Of a stretch of DNA of 64,000 nt, positions 10,722 to 20,178 are shown one piece after another. The DNA lies in the NCBI GenBank assembly GCA_022385805.1, contig MU277716.1, positions 62,001 to 126,000 of the forward strand, given 5' to 3'. Every line of letters begins with the position of its first letter. Position 1 is the first letter of the stretch. Below the pieces are notes generated by a model. The model searched no databases. It saw only the letters and a list, made by a program, of their open reading frames with translations, and was not told where the DNA came from. The stretch is from Pilatotrama ljubarskyi. Its lineage: Eukaryota > Basidiomycota > Agaricomycetes > Polyporales > Polyporaceae. The position numbers were made by a program, and so were the translations under genes.

Positions 10722-13366
10722 TTAGTTGTAGTCTACGAAACCCTGCAACTTCTTCGCAATGCGCGGCGGGAACTTGAATGCGGCCAGCTTGTCACCAAAC
10801 GTCCGCACGATCTGGACGATGCCATCCTTGATAGCTATACGACATACTCGAGTCAGTTATTGCCAATCTCACCCACGCCGAACATGCATAGCCGAATGGC
10901 CGCGAGACATGGAAACCGACGTACCATCGCTGACCACGCTCAGCACTTCGCCGGCCCGCGAAGCCTCGAGCGCGAGCATCTCCTTATCTGCGAGCTCCTT
11001 CGGCGATAGCTCCTTCAGCTTGTCTGGGGGCGGTAGGGTGTACGCCGCATTGAGCTCTGCCTGGTACTCTTCGAGCGCGGAGAGGAAGGAAAGCAGCGCC
11101 TCGACGATTTTGGGAATGTCGCGTTGCACGACGCCGTACCGGTCCTCGGTGAGCGATGCGCACGTCAATCTGCATAGGACTGGGCGACGAACATGTTCGT
11201 CATCAGCGCTGCTACTTTCGCGATACACTCGAAAGTCAGATCTGGACGCACCTTCGGCAGCCAGGGCATCCATGAACCTGTTCGGCAAGCTCGTCTCTGC
11301 AACCTTGTGCACGCGTTCGCGCGTCCACCATGACCTAACTTGGCTCGCATTCTGCACGACGCCCCTGGGAAGGAACGCGTTCAGCCCACTACTGACAGTT
11401 TCCCGCCACCTGCTCTTCGTCTGATTAACCAGGGCGATGACATTTTCCTCCGCCTTCTTCACGCTCTCAACCGCTGCCTCCGCCTTAGTTTGCGGCGACG
11501 TCGGAATGACTGAGCGGAACAGCTCAGGGATGTGCGATGCGCCGGCTTCGGCGGTTTCGGAGACCGCCGCAGCCAAGGGGCCATCCGAGGCGAACGTGTC
11601 AAGAGCTGCGTGTAGAGGAGAGGTCTGGGCTGGTTTGTAGACCCTCGTCCGGATCAGAGGCGTCGCAGGGGCGGGAAGCGGGACTTGAGGCTTGGGAGCT
11701 ACAGCAGACGCTGCAGAAGCTTGCATGGGACAACACTATGAGTAAGGCGACAGCCCACAGAAAGAGCGACTACTCACAAGGCAACGCCGGTTTGCCCTTC
11801 CTTAGTAGCAGCTGGTAGTCGTGGCCGAGGGTGAGCAATGTCTCTCGTGCGAGGGTCGACCACATGCTCGGGCTGTACTTCTGGTCTGCAAAGAGGCTTG
11901 TGCGGCGCGCGCTGGCAGCAGAGGAGTTGTCGGACGAGAAGTCGCGCAGCTCTGCATAGGCGAAGTGCTTGAGGTATGCATCGGTAGAGGTTATACCGGA
12001 GACCAAGGTGAGTCCTGGATCGGCGGTTTGCTGAGCGACGGAGATGGGCTGGGTGCAAGCGGGAATGGTTTAAGTCACAGATCCTGTAGGCTGAGCGGAA
12101 TTCCGTACCTCGGCGACAATGGCGTCGAAGGCGCTTTCAGCAAATTCCCATACTCCGACCGTGGTGAGTGCAAGGTAAAAAGCCCGGGAGATGAGTGACC
12201 AATGACGGCCAATAAGGGTCACGGTCCATGCGCCCCGAAGGAAGTGTGCGGTGAAGGGACGGAGAATACGGTGGACCAAAGGTATCTGGAACAGCAACGG
12301 GAGGACGACAGAGCGAGCGAAAGCAAAGACAGCGAGATGAGCGACGGTCACGAGAAGAGTGTAGACAAGGGTGGTCAAGCCGACGGTCACGACACGCGCA
12401 AGACCGAATGACTGCAGTCTGTCCTCTCTGCGTGCTGTCAGAGTGTGCGCCCAGCGGACGGCGAAGCGATCCAAGAGGACGCAGCGTAGTAGGCATGCGA
12501 CGGCCAGGACAATTTGGGAGAGTAGGATATAGATGAGATGCCCATTGAGGTAGTAAGGGTGTTTTCTGTGAGGACGAAGGTAAGCGATGCCGCGAGCAGG
12601 AGTAGGCAAGTTTATTACCTCGACTTCACAAAGACAGTGAGTCTTGCATTCGCCGGAATCTTGGAGTCGTATGCACCAGTGATCAATATGTGGAGGAGCA
12701 AGAGTGACAATGAGGAGGCAAGGTATGTGAGGAGGGCTTGGCTTGTGCTGCGCTTCTGCAGGGCACCGCTTAGGATTTTGGATGGTGAAGTTGCGGGTGT
12801 CGGTGCAGCTGAGCAAATGAAATCAACAGTCAGTACGAAGAGACAATACCGCTGTGTAGGATTTGAGTGAGTGTGACAGGCCGAGTGTCTACTACGGCAA
12901 GGAGGCATGTACGCTGACGGCCAAGGCTTTCGATAGCAATCCCGGCCTGCACACCGAGCAAGCACGCGGCCATACTCTTTGTGGCTCGAAGTGATAGGCA
13001 TACATTTCTTGGACACTCACCGACCAAATGAGTCTTCCGTAAAACCACTACCGGTAGCGCGCCAGCGAGGAAGGTGGCTACGGTGAAAGCCAGAGTGGAT
13101 GGCTTGAGAGGCAACAGCAGCGAGTCCCTCACTCCCATGCTAAACGTGCCACCTGTACTCCAGGTCATCCATAGCGTCACCAGAGCCCAACAGCAGAGCG
13201 CAGAATGCAAGAAGATTTTGTAGAGCCGGTGGCGCAGGACACCTTTCACGAGCGGTTCATATAGCTGAGAGGCGGGAGGGATCGACGGAGCGCTTCGTGA
13301 CAGGAGAGTAGTTCGAATAGCCGTCGCCGGCGTGCCCGGAGCCTGTTGCGGAGTGGAAGTCGCCAT
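10722..13366 (-). CDS. NDC1: Nucleoporin NDC1 (pore-membrane / spindle pole body anchoring protein)
   Basis: Integral membrane nucleoporin that anchors nuclear pore complexes, and in fungi spindle pole bodies, in the nuclear envelope. The N-terminal exon (from ATG 13366, MATSTPQQAPG) has a short Ser/Thr-rich tail and then hydrophobic helices. Later exons give further membrane helices (around 12880-12620 and 12600-12070) and then the soluble C-terminal domain with LFADQKYSPSMW, LFRSVIPTSPQ and the end LQGFVDYN. The last join is clear: GTACGT donor after VVSD, acceptor TATAG, continuing IKDGIVQIVRTF to TAA at 10722. About six to seven exons, with the middle joins less sure. The MSSSSLAS extension upstream of 13366 begins at TTG and was not used. 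Family call rests on overall topology and conserved blocks. Confidence 0.78.
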
Positions 13367-13926
13367 GGTCGTGTAGGACAAGGAGCTCGACGCCAGGCTC
13401 GACGAGCTCAACGCGTCCGCGTTCCAGTGTCACGTGGCTGTGTCGCGCTGCTCGGCAAGGCCCGCGCCACAAAGGCAGAGCCAGCCTTGTGCGCACTGAC
13501 ATTCAACAGTAGCTTATCAATTGCCTCTGAAGTTATCTTGGTACTCGAGTGTCTCATATTGCTGCTGGTCATGTACTCTTAACTTGATGACGCCCAGGAT
13601 GGTCTACATATGCAGAAACGGAAGCTCATATATCGATTTTGTACCTGCCAGTACTAGTGGGTACTCATGCATACGCCGTCCAGCGGTCGCCCGGTGGCGC
13701 AAGTCTGCTGGTGCCTTGGTAAAGTACCCGCTTCATTACGGCTTTTGGTCGCGGTCAACTGCTCAATTTTTAGGGCGCCAGCGGCTGACACCCTGGGCAT
13801 CAGTGTCTTTAACGATGTGGCCCTCCTGTCAACCTCTCGTCAGCCGTCGTCTCAAGAGCATAGCATGGAGGCCTAGCACACCCCGAGCAAGCTCTGCTTT
13901 CAACGACGAAGCCACTCCGTGCTATC
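13367..13926. other. Divergent promoter region, NDC1 / basic unknown protein
   Basis: 560 nt between two head-to-head genes. No TATA-like box or obvious repeat was seen. Confidence 0.45.
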
Positions 13927-15042
13927 ATGACGAAGCTCAACCGGGGGAAGAGGGCGACCATTCGCTTCCTCCTAGATGTCATCAAACCGACCCCGACTTT
14001 GGGCAAGCGCACTCGCGAGGACGATACCGACGATGCCCGCAGCAGAATGCGACCTACCGGGCCAGCACCTTCTTTGACGCCGGCTTCCCGCACTAGGCCA
14101 GCTTGCATTGCGCTTCAGAACGAGGACGCAGAAGAGGACGCGGTCGTCATCACCGCGCTCACCGAGGTGCCCTTCTGCTGCCACGCCGACCTCGTCACCA
14201 TGAACCGCGCCGCATTGCTCACTGTCGCAAGCACTCTCAACGACAAGCTCCCGCTCGCTCTGCAAATCGATACTAGTGCCGAGCGCTCAGACGCATTCAT
14301 CCGTAACTCGATCGAGCTCCTTGTCGGGATACGCAGCGCCATGCCCCAGGCGCCGAAACGCACCCGTTCGCACTCTGTCTACGAAACCCCACGGGTCGTT
14401 CCTTCGAGTCCCCCTTCCCCACTTGCTGGTCGCAGTCGCTCGAATGTGTCTCTCGGCACATCTGTCCTCGCCATGCTACGAGAAGAGGACGAAGGCTCGC
14501 GCGAATCTGAGCGGCCCCAGAAGCGCCGCCGCGTCGCGGCTCCTCCCTCCACGCCCACATCTTTCGATCGCCGCCGTCCCATCACCCGTTCTCAGTCGCA
14601 CCGCGTAGGACCCATGGTCATGAATGCCGCAGAGTCTCCTACTGCGAAATCCCACATTCTGCGCACTCGCAGCCAGAAATTGCCTGAGCGCGCGCCCATC
14701 TATCCTAGCATTGATGCCAACGTCAGGTTCACCCGCGGACGCAGCAGTACTCGCGGGGGCAGCGGGTACAACGCGAAGAAGGCCAGCTTCGCGACCACCT
14801 CTACGCCCAAGAAACGCCTCCTCGCTGCTGTGAACTCGCCGGAGTCCGCCGCCCCGCGATATAGGCCCCTTCTTGCAGACGTGCGCAACACCAAGCATAC
14901 TGGCAGTAGACGTCCGCTCCGCAGCAATGCCGTCGAGGAAAGCACAGACATGGACGAGGTCACCTTCGACATCGACGGTCTGACGATGCCGATTGTTGAT
15001 CGCGACAGCTCCAGCTCCGACATGGATATCAGTGGCGAGTGA
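13927..15042 (+). CDS. Unknown basic, Ser/Pro/Arg-rich protein, intronless, 371 aa
   Basis: I do not recognise this family. It is a single open frame from ATG 13927 to TGA 15042. The N-terminus is basic and has LGKRTREDDTDDARSR, a short region near residues 40-130 looks folded (VVITALTEVPFCCHADL, TMNRAALLTVASTL), and the rest is low complexity with SP/TP sites and basic clusters such as RPQKRRRVAAPP that resemble nuclear localisation signals. The C-terminus is acidic (EVTFDIDGLTMPIVDRD). Codon use is like that of neighbouring genes, which supports real coding. A nuclear, phosphorylated, chromatin or cell-cycle protein is plausible but is inference. The lack of introns stands out in this region. 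Confidence 0.7.
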   Translation: MTKLNRGKRATIRFLLDVIKPTPTLGKRTREDDTDDARSRMRPTGPAPSLTPASRTRPACIALQNEDAEEDAVVITALTEVPFCCHADLVTMNRAALLTVASTLNDKLPLALQIDTSAERSDAFIRNSIELLVGIRSAMPQAPKRTRSHSVYETPRVVPSSPPSPLAGRSRSNVSLGTSVLAMLREEDEGSRESERPQKRRRVAAPPSTPTSFDRRRPITRSQSHRVGPMVMNAAESPTAKSHILRTRSQKLPERAPIYPSIDANVRFTRGRSSTRGGSGYNAKKASFATTSTPKKRLLAAVNSPESAAPRYRPLLADVRNTKHTGSRRPLRSNAVEESTDMDEVTFDIDGLTMPIVDRDSSSSDMDISGE

Positions 15043-15326
15043 AAGTTTTCTATACTACAGCGCTTGCCGGTCTACCGGGCTCTTGAAGTGATAGCCTCGA
15101 CGACCTGTGTTGCGAATGACGCTGCGCAATTCTACCTCTCGGACCACCATAATGCTTCAGATCGACCATGTAACGACGCGTTCGAGAATCAATCCGATTT
15201 TTCGAATACCATCTCGTCCAGCAGGACTGCACGCTCACCGGGTCGGATATGTCTTACAACAATTCAACTCGGATCTAAAGGTACAAGTTACAGGGTATTG
15301 CAACGCTAAGAAACTTCTGTGGTTTC

Positions 15327-16104
15327 TCAGAGAGCCGAGAGGACAGCATCTACACCGGACACAGTGACTTGCGTCGGATCGGGCTCAACCTACGCAATTG
15401 CGAGTACGTGAGCTGCCTTCCCCTGGACTACTCAAACACATTCGGTACTTACACCGAGGTACTTGACCTTCAGGTCATCGAGCACGAGTGCAAAGCGCGT
15501 CGTGCGCTTTCCCAAGCCGATGCCAAGACCCGAGAGATCGACCGTGAGACCGAGCTTCGACGTCCACTGGGTGTCAGGGTCCGAGAGCGCAAGGATCTGC
15601 AGTATACCGCGTCAGAATCAGCATAGGGAGCAAGCCACGCCGAGGTAGCCGACCTTATCGCCGAAGCCCAAGATGCGGCTCCATCCGCTCAGAACGAACG
15701 GGTCGTTCGCGGACACGACGGCGATCACGTCGATCCCTTTCGCCTTAAGCTCGTCGACCTTCGCCAGGTAAGGTGGGGCGTGGTTCGCATGGCAGGACGG
15801 CTAGCAAGAGACGAACCTCGCCATCAGCAAGTGCGCATGGGCGGCAAGACCGCAGAAGAGCAACGCACGGTGAAGGCACCAGGGACGGCGAAGAGCAGGA
15901 CCTTCTTGCCCTTCCACGCGTCAGTCGAGATCTTCGTAGCTGTTTCGCGCGTTCTAGTCAGCGTCCTCCACTGCGGAAGCAATCGCGAGAGGTTGACAGA
16001 CGGATGCCGCATGCGCTGGAGTCTGCGAGCTCGGGCGTGAAGGGGACGTAGACGAACGTGCCCTGTGGGACTTCGTCGCCAACCTTGACAGAGGGAGTGG
16101 TCAT
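15327..16104 (-). CDS. Peroxiredoxin, AHP1/PMP20/Asp f 3 type (copy A), 5 exons, 175 aa
   Basis: Thiol peroxidase of the Prx5/AHP1 group that reduces alkyl hydroperoxides and H2O2. Exons are 16104-16002, 15939-15869, 15800-15654, 15596-15453 and 15389-15327 (528 nt). The peroxidatic Cys is Cys61 in PGAFTPSCHANH (TP..C motif with a join just before the Cys), and Cys32 in SSACGIPTK sits where AHP1 and Asp f 3 have the resolving Cys. It ends TVSGVDAVLSAL; the SAL end lacks the Lys of a classic SKL/AKL PTS1, so peroxisomal import is doubtful. Lies 815 nt downstream of its paralogue in the same direction. Introns 1-3 fall at the same codons as in copy B, while intron 4 (15390-15452) is unique to copy A. 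A TATATAA box lies 102 nt before the ATG. Confidence 0.88.
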
Positions 16105-16919
16105 CTCGTATCACTGTACTGGATGGAGAGGGGTAGGTCGTGGGCGATTCAGGCGAGGGAAAGCTTGGGTGCTTGGCTTCAACTCAGCCTTGCGGGACCC
16201 GTTCCTTATATACCACGACCGGCGCCCTGCTATTCCTGCGTTCAGCCTATTCGTGTAATCGGGAACGTACAGCCCGCGGCCATGGATGTGGATCATCTGT
16301 AGCACAAGCCCACGATTGCGTTATCGCATCCCTCCATCGCTGCTCCATGGGAGGGCTTCGCAGGAGTGTCTCGCAAGCTTCCATTGTCCAGAACGCTGAT
16401 ACCTGTGGCTTCTTTCGTCTGATGCAGCTGGCTGGATTGGTGGAGAGGTCGTGTTATCGATTTCTGCGCTGTCGCAGCTGTCGCGCGGTTGGATCCGATG
16501 GCGCGCCGGGGGAGAAAGTGCGAACAGTGGTGCAATTATCAAACCAGCGTTCGACATCTGTTGCATCTGCCCTGGACCGCATTGGTTGCAGCAGGGTTTG
16601 TAAAGACCTACGCCCGGATGCTCTCTGACAATGTGGCTTGCCGGTGACAGATATCCGTGTCTATGACTGTCTGCAGTGGTCGCCGCCGAACGTCTCAATG
16701 CTGAAGTGGCTGCGTGTCCGACCAAGCTCTCGTATACCGCTTCAGATCCACGACGAGATCTACGCAAACAACCACAGGGAGAGGATCACCGTCACATACA
16801 AAATCGCCCACGCCTAGTCGAAGAACTTTGAAGGATTTCCAGTTATTCAACTGCATTGTATATCCGTCCTACCCTATCCTACATAGGTTTCACAAGCGAC
16901 TTCCCGGGCGACCTTCTAG
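16105..16919. other. Intergenic between the tandem peroxiredoxins
   Basis: It holds the copy A promoter (TATA at 16206-16212) and the copy B 3' flank. No remnant of a third copy was found. Confidence 0.5.
16206..16212 (-). promoter_or_regulatory. TATA box of peroxiredoxin copy A
   Basis: TATATAA on the minus strand about 102 nt upstream of the ATG at 16104; copy B has a TATAAA at a nearly identical distance. Confidence 0.5.
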
Positions 16920-17629
16920 TCAGAGCGCGGCCAAAATGGCATCGGCGCCGGAGACAGTGACGCCGCGCTCAGGCTCGACACCCACGTACTTGACCTTGAG
17001 ATCGTCAAGGACGAGCGCGTAGCGCTTCGTACGGGTGCCGAAATCGACCGCCGAGAGGTCCTGGGACAGGCCGAGCTGCGCGGACCACCTCGCGTTCGGG
17101 TCAGAGAGGGCGAGGACCTGCAAGGGCGATCATTCAGTATACGTCCTGATAAGCAAATTCGCGACGATGGTACCTTGTCTTTGAGGCCGAGGAAGCGCGC
17201 CCAACCGCTCAGGACGAACGCGTCGTTGGCAGCGATAACGGCGATCACGTCGACACCCTTCTTCTTGAACTCATCGTATTTCTCGAGGAACGGCGGGATG
17301 TGGTTGACATGGCACGTGGGCTGTATGTGCGTGCATAGTCAGCACGAGGCTCCACACATCCTTGAAGCGGCATAGGACGATTGAAGACGCACCGTGAACG
17401 CGCCGGGGACCGAAACAAGGACGACCTTCTTGCCCTTCCACTCGTCCGTGTTCAGCTTGGCAGCTACGACATTGAGGATACGTCAATTCAGAAGATCGAC
17501 ACGATCGGGGAGGTTACAGTACATACGAATGCCGCACGCGGAGTTGTTCTCGAGCTCAGGCGTGTAAGGGATGTACGTGAAGGTGCCCTGGGGGATCGTG
17601 TCCCCAACCTTGACCTTGACCTCGGACAT
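16920..17629 (-). CDS. Peroxiredoxin, AHP1/PMP20/Asp f 3 type (copy B), 4 exons, 172 aa
   Basis: Paralogue of copy A with the same predicted thiol peroxidase activity. Exons are 17629-17527, 17463-17393, 17320-17174 and 17117-16920 (519 nt; introns 56-72 nt). Peroxidatic Cys61 lies in PGAFTPTCHVNH and the AHP1-type resolving Cys32 in NNSACGIPAK. The end is TVSGADAILAAL, again a weakened PTS1 (AAL). The ATG at 17629 gives the family-typical N-terminus MSEVKVKVGDTIPQG. The frame stays open upstream to another ATG at 17755 with a basic, hydroxylated leader ending ARTYASNA, which could be a mitochondrial presequence if longer transcripts exist; a TATAAA at 17735-17740 argues for the short form. 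Confidence 0.9.
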
Positions 17630-17734
17630 GGCGTTTGATGCGTATGTTCTAGCGGAAACACACGGGTTGCGAGCACAGATAGCTGCTATCGGAGTGCGAT
17701 GACGAGCTGGAACGCGAGGGGAATTCGAAGCTGC

Positions 17735-17740
17735 TTTATA
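17735..17740 (-). promoter_or_regulatory. TATA box of peroxiredoxin copy B
   Basis: TATAAA on the minus strand about 106 nt upstream of ATG 17629 and inside the possible upstream leader frame. Confidence 0.5.
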
Positions 17741-18095
17741 GCAGGATTGGGTCATGTGACTAGGAGAGGTGGTTAGTAACCTGCAGCCCTGTGCGCCCGG
17801 GTCGCGTGTAAATCCCACTGCCCGGTTGGCCCGGAGCAGGTTGAACGGGACACGGCTGTTCATGGATGGCGGAATTCGCAGCAAAGGGTCTGGACGCGGT
17901 GGAAGACCGTGAAGAAGAGACACGCTGACCGCAAGCGCTCATGCGTGTAAGCTCGCACGCGAACCTACCCGAGCTGCACGCATCGAGTTCACGGTCTCTC
18001 GGAAGATGTCCGGACAGCAATTCTCAAGCATACCTTCTGGATTGCTGAGGTACATGGATGACCGACAAGTTTGTCGAGTACCGTGACCAGACCCG

Positions 18096-18123
18096 GCACG
18101 CCTTCCCTTGCACGCCTTCCCTT
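18096..18123. repeat. Perfect 14-nt tandem duplication
   Basis: Two adjacent identical copies of GCACGCCTTCCCTT (18096-18109, 18110-18123) in noncoding sequence. Likely a simple slippage event. Confidence 0.85.
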
Positions 18124-18556
18124 GACTCAGCGGATGAACGACGCACTCACACGCTATGTGGGCAAACGCTGCATGATACAGGTCATGCAGGGGTACTTGT
18201 CGCGCCATCCCGGCCTCGAGATGCGCGAGCAAGGCAGAGCTGAGCGAGAAGAGGATCGACGCTCACGTGTGCTAAAAGATGTGTCCCCTCAGAGTCATCT
18301 GCGCGAAGCGACTGCATATGCATGTTTGGTGCATGTGACGGTGTATACATGGCGGATGTTGAGTGAGGACACCATCGCGCGGAGGACGCCGGACGAGAGG
18401 TGCAGGGCTGATGCTAAGGCCAACGAAGGCGACATCCCAGCAGTGAGTCATGCACATTAGCGATGTTTGTCGTACTGTTGCCTCCTATGTCAAATATACA
18501 AACCAGAATGGCCCGCAAATAAGTAGCTGGGTATCACCAGAGATGTTCGCTCCGCC

Positions 18557-19786
18557 TCATGCGATTGTACATCCTTCCGGTAGTTTCGGCAAACCGTCTG
18601 GTCCAAGGTCAAACCCTGGAGGTAGAGGACCCATAATCTCCGACGGTGGCGAGCCGTATTCCTGCATCTACAAGAGAACTTCATCGTGAGTAACCGACGC
18701 TAGATATCAGAGAAGGGGCTACACAGACCTCCTGCATAAGCTCCACAACTTTCAGACCCTTCTGCGGGTCATCGTCGGTATAGCTCGGGTCCTCAAACGT
18801 CGCCACGATCTGCGCGACCACCTTGGACTGCGCCTCGAAGCGCGTCTTATCCTCTGCACTGAGCTTCGACGCATTATCCTGCAGATATGAGGGGAACTAC
18901 CACCACCATGAGCAAGCAGTTCCTCTGATAGCCGCCAAACTATGGCGTACCTTGTCGTGCAGCTCCTTCAGAGGCTCATACAGAACCTCTTTGCTCATGA
19001 GCTGGGACATCATGTTTTCCAGCAAACCCTTGAGTTCGTCTTCGGACTCTGTGGCGTCGATGTCGCTAGTGAGACGAGAGAAGATGTCTTCCAGTCCGTC
19101 CCCTTTCGCAGTCGCCTCATCGGCCTGTATCTGCGTCAGTAGCGCACATGAAACTTCAGTATACGACGGCCCACCTTCCGATCGCTTTCCTTCATACGGT
19201 CCATCGCCTTCCTGATGTTGTCTTGGAACGAGTCCGTAGATCCACTCGGAGCGGGCGCGCTGCTCCCTGCGGCACCCTCAGCACCCTTTCCCTTCTCCGC
19301 CACCTCCTCTGCGGACATTGCGCCATTCATGCCTTCGACAAGCATAGCCTCCCATGCCGCCTTGAAGGCCTTTGCACGCTCCTCATCTGTCGTGCCCTCT
19401 TCGATCTTCGCAAGGTCGGGGATGTCTTCCAGCCCAGCTCCCTCAGCGATGTCCCGGAACAGGGACTCCATGCCCTTCGTGAGCTCGCGCGCAAAGTCGT
19501 CATCTAGCCCTTCTAGGCCAAACGGGTCGGGTTTCTTATGAGAGGCAGACTGTGGTGCAGGAGACTGTGTTGATGGTTTTTCCTTCACAGGTGGCGTTTG
19601 CGGCGCCGAGGATGCGGATGCAGCGGCTACCTTGGCAGCAGGCTTCGGAGGAGCACTGAACTGTTCCAGGACATCTGGGTCGTGTGAGTTACCAGTCAGA
19701 GGGCTTCAACCGCACAGATGCGGCCACGTACCATCGAGATCATCCAAGTCCTCCTCCTCTATAGTGGTCTTGCGAGGTGCAGCCAT
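18557..19786 (-). CDS. PEX19: Peroxin PEX19 with C-terminal CaaX box
   Basis: Cytosolic and peroxisome-associated chaperone/import receptor for peroxisomal membrane proteins, acting with PEX3. The start MAAPRKTTIEEEDLDDLD at 19786 is the acidic N-terminus, which continues after an intron. The middle exon gives the characteristic helix DPFGLEGLDDDFARELTKGM, then FRDIAEGAGLEDIPDL. Later exons give EDIFSRLTSDID, LMSKEVLYEPLKELHDK and DDPQKGLKVVELMQE. The last exon, spliced at a TTGTAG acceptor, yields MQEYGSPPSEIMGPLPPGFD as in animal PEX19 and ends LPEGCTIA, a farnesylation CaaX motif (C-T-I-A). About five exons. Divergent from the DUF300 gene, 392 nt away. Confidence 0.9.
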
Positions 19787-20178
19787 CACTGTTTAGTAGC
19801 ACTTGTGAGTATCGCGCTTCTAATCCTCTCGTTACTCCGCGAAAAGCAATCTGCGCCTTCACTAGTAATCCGCACTGTTGTCCGCACAACGCTGTAGTTA
19901 GGGGCACTGTGGCGCTCCTGGTACCTGCGAGATGATGGTCAAAAGCAAGCTTGAATTGACTCGCGCTGTCTTCGCGCTCGGAAGAGGCAGATCCTGGTCA
20001 GACAATCACGCGCCGAGCCACTCCCCGCCTCCGGCGTCTAGCGTAGTACTTCGAGGCACATGAGCGCTTAGCGGGCGCTACTCCTGCTTGTCCTCCGTCA
20101 TCGCAGCTGCGCCGCGGCAGCCAGAACTGCTCTTGCTCGTCGACTACGACGACCGACGCCCGTTCCAGGTCGGCGACA
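19787..20178. other. Divergent promoter, PEX19 / DUF300 gene
   Basis: 392 nt between head-to-head starts. No TATA box or repeat was seen. Confidence 0.5.

Larger units (their letters stand above)
17630..18556. other. Intergenic between peroxiredoxin B and PEX19
   Basis: It contains the copy B promoter and the PEX19 3' flank. The only repeat seen is a 14-nt tandem duplication at 18096-18123. No gene recognised. Confidence 0.5.

Noticed and set aside
15327..16104. Peroxiredoxin copy A as a pseudogene
   Set aside because: At first the frames look broken, but five exons with good splice signals give a complete 175-aa protein with both key cysteines.
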